DNA from: Datisca glomerata
Lineage: Eukaryota > Streptophyta > Magnoliopsida > Cucurbitales > Datiscaceae
NCBI GenBank assembly: GCA_003255025.1
Contig: QANY01005384.1
Location: 186,001 to 250,000 of the forward strand
Direction: 5' to 3'
DNA length: 64,000 nt
The translations under genes and the position numbers were made by a program. Positions 22,280 through 33,420 of this stretch are shown piece after piece; position 1 is the first letter of the stretch, and each line of letters starts with the position of its first letter. The notes under the pieces were generated by a model. The model was not told the DNA's origin, searched no databases, and saw only the letters and a list, made by a program, of their open reading frames with translations.

Positions 22280-23170
22280 GTTTCTCCTCCTCCTCCCCCA
22301 TCTTCTCAGAGGCCAGCTTCTACTTCTATCAGTTCTCAGGGTACGCCCGAGGAGACCGACGACATGAGGTGGCGGTGGTACATGGTGGCTTCACCCATTC
22401 CTACTTCCGTGAGCTTCTTGAAGGATCTCTGTTCCTCACACATCATCACGAAGGGGGTCAAGTCTGATGTGGACATGACTGCCCTTCGCTAGATGTCCGT
22501 TAACTACAAGGTCATCGGTCTTAGTCACAAACTGATATAGGTAACTTTTTCTCTTTATTTGATTTTATCTCTTTGCTCTTTCCTCTATTCTTTTCCGTTT
22601 ACTAACACTCAGAGGATTTTTGCAGGCTGTGACTTATCACAACGAGATCCAGGAGGACATCTAATCAATGGAGCTCGAGACGATGGGCTTTAGGAAGAAA
22701 GTGCAAGAGATAAACAAGTTTCATGGCACTGTCCTCGTGGAACGGGACCATCTGAGGAAGGTTGAGACGGAGCTCCAAAGAGTCATCCCCCGTCTCACTG
22801 AAGAATTGGATGCTGCTGTATCTGAGCGGGTGAGGTTGGAGGAATCTCTAAAAGAGTCAGAGAAGGCTACTGTGATCAACAGGGAGATCTTATCCGTTGT
22901 CGAACGAAAGCTGGCCGAGGCAAAGGGGAAGTTGTCGTCTGCGGAGGTAACTTTTGCTAAGGCTGGTCAAAGGGAATCTGAACTTGAGGCCGAGTACCAG
23001 GCCATTGTTGATCAAGCTAAGGGTATGGCCTATAGTGTGGGTTACCGTGACACCAAATTCGAGAAGGATCTCTTGTTGACCTTCTCGACGACCATGCCGA
23101 GCCTGAACCAGACGTTTCCTCTTCTGAACCTTCTGCGGAGGCTACTCCCGAAGATGAGTCTTAGTTTAAT
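22280..23170 (+). pseudogene. Antisense extra ORF of Gypsy copy 1 (coiled-coil part)
   Basis: The N-terminal half is cut off by the Copia 1 LTR at 22279. The first readable exon (to 22492) has a Pro/Ser-rich run and ends in SFLKDLCSSHIITKGVKSDVDMTAL. A GT-AG intron is predicted at 22541-22625. The second exon, 22668-23060, is a long heptad-rich coiled coil (ERDHLRKVETELQRVIPRL onward) ending in QAIVDQAKGMAYSVGYRD. After a frameshift near 23062 an acidic Ser/Pro/Glu tail (EPEPDVSSSEPSAEATPEDE) ends at a stop near 23164. The intact relative at 59171-61614 carries a putative gypsy-type transposon domain (Transposase_28) at its N-terminus. Its role in the retrotransposon is unknown. Confidence 0.65.
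22541..22625 (+). other. Predicted spliceosomal intron in the antisense ORF
   Basis: GTAACTTTTTC ... pyrimidine-rich ... TTTTTGCAG. Joining the flanks brings the conserved SDVDMTAL region next to TYHNEIQ. The same TTGGCAG / ATGACTTATCATAAC junction recurs near 61018 in copy 2, which argues that the intron is a real part of the family. Confidence 0.6.
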
Positions 23171-23599
23171 TTCCTTTGTACTTCATTTTTTTCATGTATT
23201 TTTACTTTTCTTGTATTTTAACTTTTCTACAGATCTTTTTGTATTTTTCCAAAGTTAATGAGTAGATATTTCTCGTTTCAGTGTTTCTTTTATCAGCTTT
23301 CCTTTTTTCAATACTCAAATGATTTTCTGCTTCCACTTTCTTTTGTCCTTTTCTCAAACACTTGGGAAAATTTTAGCGAAAGCAGTTTCACTTAACAAGA
23401 AATTTTGGAATTTGTGTGGTTACCTGTTTACCCGATCTTATTTTTAAGTTGGCTCGAAGAATACGATTTTCTTTGGTTTATAATATAATAGAGCGGGCAT
23501 GTTCCCGTTTAGTCGAGCCACTCATTTTTATAGCTTTTTTTGTTTTGCTCAGTCTATTTGTCGTTCTTTTTCGAAGACATTCATTTCTTTATTCACCTC
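23171..23599. other. T-rich spacer after the antisense ORF
   Basis: Pyrimidine-rich DNA between the antisense ORF and the minisatellite. The frame at 23416-23640 is T-run-derived and hydrophobic and shows no family match. Confidence 0.4.
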
Positions 23600-25085
23600 T
23601 CTTTAGAAGATGTTTTTCCTTTCGAGAGTACGACTTATGAAATGCCCTTCTTAAGGACTCACGCCCTTAATTCCTTTTGAGTGTAGGACTTAATATTTTC
23701 CCCTCTCAAGGACTTATGCCATTAGTTTCTTCTGGAAGTAAACTTATGAACTGCCACTCTCAATAACTTATGCCGTTAGTTCCTTCTAAGAGTAGGACAT
23801 ATGAACTGCCTGTTATAATTTTTCTAGAGTGTAAGTGTACACTATCATTGTCAAGTTATAAAATTCTATGAAATAGAGTATCGTCCACATGGTTGATTGA
23901 TATTAAGTATTAAAATTAACGAAACCTTAATTCTAATTGAGAATGATGAAAAAGTCGGGAGTTTTAACTAAGCTGAAATTCTAATTAAACTAAAACGTTA
24001 AAGATTTTACAAAGATAAAATAATTCAAATTTGAATAGTTAAAAACTCTAGGGTTTTCGATTTCACCAAACCAAATATGCTCTAAATTCCAAATCATAAT
24101 CAATCAATGTTTATCAAACTATTGACAGTGAATTTCTCTAATGTAATTATCAATTTTTCTCAAGCATCAATACTAATCCCACATCCGTATCAATATTAAA
24201 TAAATTGAAACTCATTAAGTACAAAAAATTATAATTGCTACACTAGATCCAGAATTATTGCTAACTTATGAAATTCTAATGGTGTTATAAACAAAGATTA
24301 TTTAATCATCACTTATCAGTCTCAGAATTAAATCTAAAGTCATGCTTGCCATACAATCATAAGCATTAGGAACGGATTATAACACCCAATAATACTGAAT
24401 AAACATCGATTGAATTAAAAATCAAAATATATGAACAATCATGGTTTGGCTATGTGGTAGCCCTAGATAAGAAAATTAGAACATACTAGAATAACAAAAA
24501 ATCCTAATAATATTCATTAACATAGAGGAAAAGAGAAGAAAAACTAGATTTGAGAATGAATTGAAGTTGAGATCCGTCTCCCGATTTGATTCGTCTTCGT
24601 TTCCTCCCTAAAAAGCTCTATTCTCTGCCTCTCACATCCAAAATGTTCTCCCAAAAAATCCTAAAATATTTTATTTATATACTAGGGTTTGATAAGGATA
24701 AGGTTGAAGCAAAAAAATCACAAAAAAAAATCTAAAATACACTAGCGTTGCGACGGTGGAAACCAACGTTACGACGCTGGCCAATCTGTTCGCGCGCCAG
24801 TGTCGTGACATTAGCTCTCAGCCCATGTCCGTCCTTTTCACATTTTATCCACATTTTTTCTTTCCAACTCTTTTAAAAATCAATCCAAATGAATTTTATC
24901 ATACCTAAAAAAACATAAATCAAATAATAAAATTCAAAGAACCAACAAAATTAAAGTTGAGATTATCTAAAATATGAGTGTGAAACACACTCATCACTGC
25001 CCCTCTGAAGGACCTATGCCCTTAGTTCATTTTGAGAATATGACTTATGTATTTCCCCTCCCAAGTACTTACGCCCCTATTTTCG
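23600..25085 (+). repeat. Minisatellite of Gypsy copy 1, split by a solo LTR
   Basis: Units of about 57-60 bp, with consensus parts AGGACTTATGCCCTTAGTTCC and GAGAGTA(G)GACTTATGAACTGCC, run from about 23600 to 23810 and resume at 25002-25085 after the solo LTR. The same unit is found at 62140-62540 in copy 2, so the array belongs to the element and sits between antisense ORF and integrase. Confidence 0.8.
23806..25001. mobile_element. Solo LTR (1186 bp) with 5-bp target duplication CTGCC
   Basis: The insert 23811-24996 starts TGTTATAATT and ends ACTCATCA, the TG...CA rule of LTRs. It is flanked by CTGCC at 23806-23810 and 24997-25001. Removing it restores the minisatellite unit GAACTGCCCCTC exactly as seen in copy 2, so the boundaries are firm. 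It codes nothing. A purine/pyrimidine-mixed GC block with CGCGCGCCAGTGTCGTGAC lies near 24790-24815. A non-autonomous short element cannot be excluded. Confidence 0.85.
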
Positions 25086-25239
25086 TTGTTGTTATTAGAG
25101 ATAAGGAGAGCTGACACCAAGTGTTTTTACGTGGAAAACCCTTGCGGGAAAAAATCACAGGAAAATATTCACTATAATGTTCTTTACAACTTTAAACAAA
25201 GTATTTATTTAGGTGGGCTGCATTCCACAGTTTGGCAGA

Positions 25240-26340
25240 TCCGTTTCTTCTTCTGTTTTCAAATGGTAGTAGCCGTGTCCCCTTATCCCATTGATGATAT
25301 ATGGCCCTTCCCATGTCGGCCTAAGTTTTCCCTCTGTCCAGAAGATCTTTCTTAGGACTAGGTCTCCCTGCTAAAATTATTGTTTTTGTACCTTCTTCTG
25401 GAAGTAAGATCTCCTCTTCTAATTGTAATGGGACATCCGGATCAGGGTTGCTTCTCATTGTTCTTCTGATTCATCAAGGTTATTTCTGAGGACTCTTCGT
25501 TTTGTTCCTCATCCAGTTCAGATATCTTAGTGAGGCTCCTAATTTCAACAGGAATCACCACTTCAGCTCCATATGCTAGAGCAAATGGTGTTTCACCCAT
25601 TGGCTCTCTAGGAGTTGTTCTGTATGCCCATAACACTGATGGAAATTCTTCCACCCACTTCCCCTTGGCCGAATCTAGTCATTTCTTTATATTGTCGAGT
25701 ATAATTCAATTTGACCTTTAAACTTGTTCATTTCCTTATTGATAGTAGGGTGTCAAGAATCAGTTGATGATCTTCAAGTCCTCGCAAAAGGTTTTCACTA
25801 TGTGTTCGGTGAACTGAAGTCTGTTGTTAGATATGTTCTCCCACAAGAACCCTTTTACTTCCCCCTCACGAATCGTGGCACAGGTTTCAGCCTCAATCCA
25901 TTTGGTATAGTAATCTGTTGCGACCAACAAGAATCATTTCTGACCAGGTGCTGTGGGGAGTGGTCCAATGATGTCTAGAGCCCACTGCATGAACGGCCAA
26001 GGGCTTGCTACGGTGTTGAGTTCTCCAGGGGCCATTTTGACTACGGGTGTATAGCGTTAACACTTATCACATTTTTTTTGCATACTGCTTAGTGTCTCGG
26101 TGCATCTTTGGCCAGTAGTACCCCTCATTCATTACTTTATGTGCTGAAGTTCTCTTGTAGACACTTCAGGTACGGTCCTGTAATGGATTTTTTACAATAG
26201 TTCGTTTATCAATGTATACCTGGTGCTCCATTGCTATACTTTCCTGGTGAGGAGCTTGTCCTTTAGAAGTATCCCCTCTTTAAGGTAGCATATTATACGT
26301 CCTGCCGGCCGGGTTCCATTTCTGCTTCAACGTCAGCTAT
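25240..26340 (-). pseudogene. Gypsy copy 1 integrase, broken
   Basis: Read on the minus strand from about 26200: a zinc-finger region with HKVMNEGYYWP, the catalytic core with MQWALDIIGPLP and LLVATDYYTKWIEAE at about 25990-25880, and the C-terminal block WVEEFPSVLWAYRTTPREPM then [19 protein letters not shown] at 25530-25654. The YRTT...GETPF...YG.E..IP block is typical of Tat/Athila integrases. Frame breaks lie near 25860 and 25720. Integrase catalyses insertion; this copy is inactive. Confidence 0.8.
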
Positions 26341-26349
26341 GCTGATCCA

Positions 26350-26950
26350 AGGGAGTGAGATGCTTGGGTTTTCCAGAAATTCTACGAGGATGTTCCTCTT
26401 GTATGGGAATTATAATGATGATCCCAAGTTTGCCAATGCGTCAGCGTGCCCGTTCTCAGTTCTCGGGGACTGTTGGATTCTATAGCTTTTCAATGTGCCT
26501 AGGAGGTCTTTCGCCCGTTGTAGGTAACTTATCACCCTTTCATGTTTCGCCGTATATTCTCCCATTATATCTTTTACAATCAGCATGTAATCGTAGAATA
26601 TTTTTGCATCTGTTACCTCATATTCTTGTAGCAAGGACACTCCCGCTATTAGTGTTTCATACTCTACTTCATGGTTTGACGCGTTAAATCTGAAGAAGAT
26701 GGAGTGTTACAACGTCTCTCCAAAGGGGGTCTGAATTATCACCCCTATGCCTGCTCCTTTATTATTTGAAGCACCATCAACGTATAGTTTCCAAGGCCCA
26801 TTTTCAATTTCTTTTCGTGGTTCCCTTTCAAATTCTCCTTTAGTGAAGTCTGCAATGAAGTCCGCTAATGCCTGCCCTTTGATTGACTTCGACACGTGTC
26901 CTTGCAAGTTCTTACTAAATCGTGTTGATTTGGTCCTGCACAGTCTACCA
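26350..26950 (-). pseudogene. Gypsy copy 1 RNase H, broken
   Basis: Two minus-strand frames. 26707-26907 reads GQALADFIADFT and WKLYVDGASNNKGAGIGVII, the first catalytic Asp of RNase H within the YVDGAS block. 26410-26640 reads AKHERVISYLQRAKDLLGTL and then ENGHADALANLGSSL, the C-terminal catalytic Asp block. A break lies between them at about 26650-26700. The presence of ALADFIA upstream of YVDGAS marks the Tat-type archaeal-like RNase H arrangement. Confidence 0.8.
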
Positions 26951-26959
26951 TGAACTACG

Positions 26960-27130
26960 CAGCGCCTCTATGTTCCTTCTTTCCATTTCCTATATCCCCT
27001 TTAGGATTGTCTGCATCATTTATGTCGGTGGAGTTTATTGATCCACATGATCGTCTCCATTTCAGATCTCGTTGCCCTCATTCAGGGCTGCGTTGAATCC
27101 GGTTCTAGGCATATTTGATGTTTCAGGGTG
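26960..27130 (-). pseudogene. Possible Tat gag N-terminal remnant fused to RNase H
   Basis: Minus-strand reading gives FNAALNEGNE and a Thr-Pro-Pro-Thr motif followed by a Met/Glu/Arg-rich segment, resembling the start of Tat gag proteins. If right, protease and reverse transcriptase have been deleted between it and RNase H. Weak call. Confidence 0.35.
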
Positions 27131-27149
27131 GGTTTCTCAAGTTTTTCAT

Positions 27150-27645
27150 TTAGCTCTCAATGAAAGCACAAAAATGTAAATGAATTTTTCCACACCAATA
27201 AAGTCGCAATAATTATCAATGAAAAATAATGAACGGGTTAGAGAGTGAGAGAGGAAATGTAGTAAATGCTCAGAGTATTGTTTTTTTGTTATATTGATAA
27301 ATTGGATCCCCTCATTCATTACACGAGTCTCATATAGGCCTCAAGGTGTAGATGCAATAATAATTTAACAATAAAATAATAAAAGGAGGGCATAATTACA
27401 CTCGCCCCTTCATTTCATCTATTCCTTTTAGCTGTCTCATCCACCTGTCTTCAACTGTCAGTTCAGTTGCAGCCATGTGATCTTCTCTCATGATTCAAAT
27501 CTCCTTCTCCCCATTCTTATGCGGTGGAGATCTCCCCACTGCCTCTTGGTCGATCATTTCCATCCACGTGGCACAATGGGGGTTTTCTACATGTTTAGTT
27601 ATAATACAGTTAAAAGTATCTTAACCTATAATACACTTATTATCC
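27150..27645 (-). repeat. 3' LTR of Copia 2
   Basis: A GGGGGGATAA polypurine tract on the minus strand at about 27638-27650 marks the LTR start. The bases TATTATAGGTTAAGATAC through ACTGTATTATAACTAAAC match the right LTR near 33360-33415. The left boundary is taken where gag-like Gypsy sequence ends and is approximate. Confidence 0.55.
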
Positions 27646-27649
27646 CCCC

Positions 27650-29060
27650 GCAAATTCATGTCAGGCTAGCAGACATGAATTTGTCTCTTAAGAAGGTAAA
27701 CCGTGGCATTGACAATGGTTTGGTGAATAGATCAGCAAGTTGTGATTGCGTGGGAATGTGTTGAACAAGTAGGTCCTTTTTGACAACTCGTTCTCAAACA
27801 AAATGATAATCAATCTCCACATGCTTAGTAAATTCATGGAAAATAGGATTTGATGAAAGGGAAATCACAGATGAATTGTCACACCACAGAGAGAGATGAA
27901 GCTTAAAAAACACATGCAAATCACGTAAACTTGTCTTAACTGGGAGAGCTCAACGACTGTATTAGCGAAGGCCTTATATTTTACTACTTTTGAGGATCGA
28001 GCAATAATGGTCTGCTTCTTGGCACTCTAATAAATGAGATTGGAGACGAGAAACACTAAGAATCCAGTGGTTGAATGTTTATCAAATGGATCTCCAGACT
28101 AATCCGTGTCACTAAAGGCATGAAGATCAATGCTGCTTTTCCTTAAATGGATGCCATAACTCAAAACCCCTTTGATATTTTGTAGAATACGTTTAATTGC
28201 AGCAAAATGAGCCGTGGTAAGTGAATGCATGAATGCCTGACACACACGATTGAAAAAAAAATGACGCCTGGATGGGTGAAAGTTAGATATTGCAAAGCTC
28301 TCACAATGCTTCTATACTCAGTAACATCTGAAAGAGGAGACCCGACATGACTGTACATAGGTGTTTTTGTAGAATAAGGAGAATTACAAGCTTTGGTTTC
28401 AATCATTCCAGACTTAAGAAGAAGATCGTGGGCATATTTAGGTTGGTGAACAAAGATGCCAGAGATGAAGTATTGTACTTGCAATCCCAAAAAATATTTA
28501 AGATGCCCTAAGTGAGTCATCTCAAAACTTTACTACTAGAACTTCAATCAATTGCTCAATGTAAGCATTATCAATGCCATTGAGGATAATATCATCAACA
28601 TGCAAGAGTAAATATGTTATAGAGGAACCAAAAGATTTCCCAAATAGAGAGGAATCATCTTATGAGACAACAAAATCTAGGGTGCCTAGATGAGTAGTGA
28701 ACCTGTCAAACCAAGCTCGAGGAGCTTGTTTCAATCCATAGAGGGGCTTATGAAGCTTCGACATAAACTGAGGATGATTGCTGTCAATGAACCCATGTGG
28801 TTGTGTCATGTACACTTCTTCCTTTAGAACACCATACAAAAAGATATTCTTCACGTCTAACCGTCTCAAAGGCCAACCAAAGTGAGCTACAATAGAAAGA
28901 ATAATCAAAACAATGGGCTTCTTTATAACATGGCTAAAATCTATTCATAATCTACTCTAGTCTCTTGATGAAAACCCTTGGAAACAAGCCTTACCTTGTG
29001 CCTGGCCACACTGCCACCAGGGTTATATTTGAGCTTGTAGACCCACGTACATCTAACAAC
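27650..29060 (-). pseudogene. Copia 2 reverse transcriptase - RNase H, broken
   Basis: The best frame, 28660-28908 on the minus strand, has RRLDVKNIFLYGVLKEEVYM, then LHKPLYGLKQAPRAWFDRF, the reverse transcriptase palm blocks. 28161-28520 has MTHLGHLKYFLGLQVQY, then Y(R)SIV.ALQYLTFTHP blocks. RNase H ends near 27690 with a HVEIDYHFV and QLADLFTKPL-like block. Stops and shifts occur about every 150-250 bases. Confidence 0.8.
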
Positions 29061-29425
29061 ATTCTTACCAACAGGGAGAGGTACCAAAGCCATATTCTTT
29101 ATTCATAGCTTGGATCCATTCGCTACTCTTGCAAGCAAGAGAAAAGGTGACAGGTTCAATAGATCTTACTACATAAGAAGAGGAAGAGGCAAGAAAGACA
29201 TTTTTCTTAGAAATTTCAGACTTGGATCTTGTTTGCATAGAATGGGAATTAGAAGGGACAACAACAGTAGTAACAATGTTATTAGAAGGAAGTTGTGTAA
29301 CCTTAGGTATATGAAGATCTATACTAAAGAAATATGATATATATCAGCCATAGATATGAAGTTAGTTATGAAAAATTGTTGTGAGGGACTAGCATTTAGT
29401 ATCAGAAGTACTCACAGACTGTGTG
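29061..29425 (-). pseudogene. Copia 2 integrase-RT linker, left part
   Basis: Minus-strand reading contains HSMQTRSKS and later SLACKSSEWIQAMNKEY, the Pro/Ser-rich linker typical just before Copia reverse transcriptase. It is cut at 29425 by the CACTA element. Confidence 0.65.
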
Positions 29426-29925
29426 CACTACTACAATTTTGGCCTTAGATGACGGTGAAAAACCATAATTAAAATCCTATAATGATGACCGACCGACTTT
29501 CATCTACCGGGAAGTCATCTTTACCTTCCCCGTCATTAAAAAATCTCAGTTTTTGGCCTTTAATGAGGGGGAATACCCATCATCAAAGAGCCAATTGTTT
29601 GGAAAAAATGTCATGCAAAGGCAACAAATTGCCTTTCCATGACATTTTTATAAACATTTACGTCAAAATAATTTTTATAAACATCCGGACGCCATACAAA
29701 TTTGATTTATTAAATTAATCTATCACAATATATGTCGATATCAACATATATTACGTTAATCTATGATATTGTTGAACTATGAAAAAGCTAAGAGCATAAG
29801 AAATTCCTAACATATAAAATTCCTGATTTTGAAGGCAAGTTAAATTTCAATGGCGTTATATATATAAATCTATAGCTCAAGAATGTCAGTAAAATGGGAC
29901 ATGAAATCCATAATACATATATACT

Positions 29926-31912
29926 TTCCTTAAGGAAAGTTTTTCCAAAGCTTGCTTCCTCTTCAACAATGATTTCCCTAATCCGTGCTTCATGTTGTTT
30001 TAGCTCTGGAAAAATATCACCCTTCACCACAATATCTACAAGCCCGCGTCATCACAAATCACAACCATTAATGAAAAGCCAGATCCCTAACCAGGTAGAA
30101 ATAGAAGTTAGTAATGCATAAAATTAAAATTACAACTTTGCTAGTAGAATTAGAAATGTCCAAATAGAAAGGTACAAAGAAAATCAACTTTTTACAGGTA
30201 AAAATTGGACAAGAATCTCCCCACCCATTGAAAAATCGTTCTTGAGCTTTTAAGACCTCACTACCATACCAAATAGCCCAACGAAGAATACACTACATAA
30301 CATACTCACGACCCTCATTACCCACCAAAAATGAATATTAGGTTACAAACGAAAAAGTAGTAGAAACAAGAACAAAGATTCGTGGCAGATAACCACACAA
30401 GCTTATAAATCTCTCTGACCCCCCAACCCTCGGGTGAGAGTGAACAATTATGATAATTTCATAAAGGCAATTATATGAGTGATTAGTTTAATCTGAATCC
30501 AAAACCAATGTGTTCATAACATTTTCAAAGAACATGAAAAATAAAAATAGTCTTCCAATCATTTGAAGAACTCATTTTGCACACTTCTTGGATCTTAAAC
30601 TCTGATATTCTAAGAAATTTTTCTTCTGGCTAAAGATTACATTTCTACTTTCTTGCTAGGTAGGTCGTTAATCCATTTTTACTTGAATAAGGAAAAGTCT
30701 AATTCAACAATTTCACAAGATTCTTGCAGTGACCCTTAATTGTTTGAAAACCTCCCTAAACCAGCTTGTATTAGAAGAAAAAAAATTTATACGAGAAGAG
30801 ACATTTTTGCAGTGTATAGAACTCTACCTGGACAAAATCCATCAGCAATGGCAAATGAAAGCGTTCTTATGTGATTAATAACAACCACGTATGCCATGTC
30901 AACTTTGTCTAGATCATCTGGTCCAACTTTCCCAATATATGGCCGAGCACCACTTGCCTACATTATTTTTAGGTAATAGAACTTATATTAAAAGGGACGA
31001 AAGTGAGACCTAGTATGATGAACCATTCTCACTTGCCAACAAATAGATACAAAGAAAATGTCTTTAAGAGGGATTATTGCACACTTTGACCTTACATGAT
31101 TGTATCTAACTCTAAGGAAGCAGAATTTACTACTATTTATACCAATGTCAAAACAAGTGTAAGCCCAAAGTAAATAAACATGCAAGACATGCTAAAAAAG
31201 GAACTATAGTACAACTTATAAGAAAAGATCCTTTAAAGATGTAGCGAGCTAACTGGACAAGCATCCCCCCTAACTCTAAGGAAGCATAATTTACTACTGT
31301 TTATACCAATGTCGAAACAAGTGTAAGCCCAAACTAAATAAACATACAAGACAAGCTTAAAAAGGAACTATAGTACAACTTATGAGAAAATATCCTCTAA
31401 AGATGTAGCAAGTGAACTGGACAAGCAGTCCCCCTATCACAAATAAATATTTGATTTCCTTTTGTAAGTTTGAAATTTCACCAAATCTTCTTTCAATATT
31501 GACAAGGAAGTTCTTATTCGGTACTTTTCTTCCTTCACTCCTTGGATGAGAGAATGGATAGTTAAAACATTAGGAAGTAGAAAGGAATATGAAAAACAAG
31601 AAAACCAGAGTTGTAAAAAGTTGATTCGGTGCATGTACATATATGTGCCTGCATGGATTTATACATGTCTACACAAAATTTACTTGTGCAGTATCCCATG
31701 CCCCAAGATAGAACCAACTTCGTTGTACATTATGCATTTTGAAAAAGGTTTATAGAAAAAATAAGCATTTATATTAAGCACTAATGCTTCACCTTTTAGA
31801 TCTCATGAAAGATGGGCATCAACACATCAGTGTCATAATTGCTCATCTTGTTCTGAAGTGTAGATGTTAATCTTTCAAATCCCATTCCAGTATCGACATG
31901 CTTCGCAGGGAG
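29926..31912 (-). pseudogene. Captured alanyl-tRNA synthetase gene fragment, four colinear exons
   Basis: Minus-strand exons in AlaRS order. 31912-31800: [15 protein letters not shown], then [15 protein letters not shown]. 30958-30829: [20 protein letters not shown], then [12 protein letters not shown], bounded by AG and GT. 30321-30213: GNEGREYV, then YGSEVLKAQERFFNG, with a stop after YV. 30033-29929: [20 protein letters not shown], then [10 protein letters not shown]. These are the conserved blocks of the catalytic domain of AlaRS, the enzyme that charges tRNA-Ala. Intron-sized gaps of 0.2-0.85 kb remain between them, so genomic DNA rather than mRNA was captured. Start, motif 1 region and editing domain are absent and stops are present, so no enzyme can be made. 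Confidence 0.85.
31107..31434 (+). repeat. Two tandem 164-bp units inside the CACTA element
   Basis: TAACTCTAAGGAAGCA starts at 31107 and again at 31271. The following 160 bases match almost base for base, up to the C-run before 31435. It lies in the intron between the first and second captured AlaRS exons. Confidence 0.85.
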
Positions 31913-32207
31913 TTAGGGAAATAAAAGAATAAGAATGAGATGAAGAAGATGAGTTACAAGCTATAATACCCATAAGACATGTTAAAATGCCGAACAAAAT
32001 CCTCCCTTTACATTAAATCTCTCAGTTTCTCACTCTTGTTCAAATTAAAATCTCTGCAAGGATAAGAAAACTCAAATCTAGGTAACCCATATCAAAACCC
32101 TCGAGCCCGTATGAACTCCAAGTGTAAAATCTGAGAAACTAAATAGTAGAATGACAACGATCTTAAAAAGGACTAGGCTTTTCGTTCTCTAAAACTCATA
32201 ACATCAA

Positions 32208-32420
32208 TTATAAACCAGTATCATTTATCAGGTTTTGAAGAAAGTTCAAAGTAAGATGTCTGTCTAATTTACTTAAGCCATTCCGTACCAGATCAATGCA
32301 TGCCCTCAGCTCCTCCAAATCGTCATAGGAAATAATCTTTATGTGGTTGTGACGGAAGCCTTTGTGGAATTTACTTTTCCACCTCAGCCAGGCTTCGTCA
32401 CGAAATATGCGGGGAACCAC
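32208..32420 (-). other. Unrecognised 70-codon frame inside the CACTA element
   Basis: Minus-strand frame starting MVPRIFRDEAWLRW, with balanced charged and hydrophobic residues unlike the low-complexity DNA around it. It could be another captured exon or a transposase remnant. No family was recognised and no splice sites were assigned. CT-rich direct repeats (TCTCCCTCTTC(G/A)AAAT) follow at 32510-32660. Confidence 0.3.
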
Positions 32421-32999
32421 GAGTTGTGCTTGATAAGTGGGCGGTGAGGTGGGGGTTTCAGTAGAACGTAGGTTTTAGAGATAGGGCCGTTCTTGGTGGT
32501 TTCTCCCTCTCCCTCTTCGAAATTGCGCAGTCTCCCTTAACCTTTTCAAAATCGCACAGTTCTCTCTCCATCTTCGAAATCGAACAATCTCCCTCTCCCT
32601 CTTCAAAATCACACATTCCCCCCTTCAAAATGGTGGAGTCTCCCTCTTCGATCGCACAGTCACCACTGTCAAGGGCAAAAGCAATTATAGAAAGTGAAGT
32701 TAGGGTTTAGGGTGAGTTAAATATGATGACATTTTCATAAATAAAGTGAATTTTGGATTAGTAAGTCAGTTTTTTTAGTATAAAACTATGACATTTTTTC
32801 ATGCTGTCATTATAAAAACGTTTAATGACAGCTCATATAATAAGTGACATAGTAGGTAAAATATTTATGACAGCTTAGTTTAAAACTGCCATGTTATCAA
32901 AATTACTCCGCATACACTATTTTCTTTTGACATATTTTAAAGACATATCATTATACTATATTAGTGATTGTCATTGTAGGCTATAATTGTAGTAGTGGT

Positions 33000-33237
33000 A
33001 TGGGAGTGCTGGATTGAGATGAAGAGTCAGTAACTCCATTATCTAAATAAGAAAAAGAAGTAGACTGTGTTGGTTGAGTAGTAAAGACAGGAGTAAAATG
33101 AGGATTATGCATATGTAAGAGAGAAGCAGTTATATCAAAAGAAGAAGTTGAACCAGCATGCTTTCAGATTATGATGGTGAATGTGAGGAAAGGAAGAAGA
33201 AAGAGAAGCTTGAGCTTGAAGAAGGTGACAATGGTGA
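33000..33237 (-). pseudogene. Copia 2 integrase-RT linker, right part
   Basis: Minus-strand reading is Ser/Gln/His-rich (LLQAQASLSSSFPHIHHH) and runs up to the CACTA insertion from the other side. Together with 29061-29425 it proves that CACTA inserted into an existing Copia element. It joins LTR sequence directly at about 33237, showing a prior deletion. Confidence 0.55.
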
Positions 33238-33420
33238 AGCAGATTATAGAAGAGAGAGAAAAGGAGAGTAGTCAAGAAGTGTAAAGCTGTATATATACGA
33301 TAACTATTAGCTTGACGTACTACAATAGCTAGAAGATATTATAAATAGATGTAAGAAGACTAACAAGACTAACTATATTAGTTAGAATACAGTAAAAAGG
33401 AGCTCAACCCTATATTACGC
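33238..33420 (-). repeat. 5' LTR of Copia 2, partial
   Basis: The minus strand reads TATAGGGTTGAGCTCC through ACTGTATTCTAACTAA, matching the other LTR, then ATATATACAGCTTTACA and a CT-rich end. TATATATAC may be the LTR TATA box. No primer site is left, consistent with a deletion. Confidence 0.5.

Larger units (their letters stand above)
22280..27130 (-). mobile_element. Tat-type Ty3/Gypsy copy 1, pol on -, extra ORF on +
   Basis: Integrase and RNase H read on the minus strand at 25240-26950. A coiled-coil ORF reads on the opposite strand downstream of pol (22280-23170). A minisatellite of about 58 bp units separates them. The same layout recurs at 59171-64000. Antisense extra ORFs downstream of pol are known from Tat-lineage elements such as Grande. 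The reverse transcriptase is missing: RNase H is followed directly by a gag-like remnant at 26960-27130. Confidence 0.7.
29426..32997 (-). mobile_element. CACTA transposon (3572 bp) carrying host gene exons (Pack-CACTA)
   Basis: The left end reads CACTACTACAATTTTGGCC and the right end, on the minus strand, CACTACTACAATTATAGCC. This is the CACTA (En/Spm) terminal repeat, matching at 17 of 19 positions. Subterminal TGACAGC / GACGG repeats fit the superfamily. The flanking 3-mers GTG and GTA differ by one base. The element splits the linker of Copia 2. No transposase is recognised inside; instead it holds alanyl-tRNA synthetase exons, so it is non-autonomous. Confidence 0.85.
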
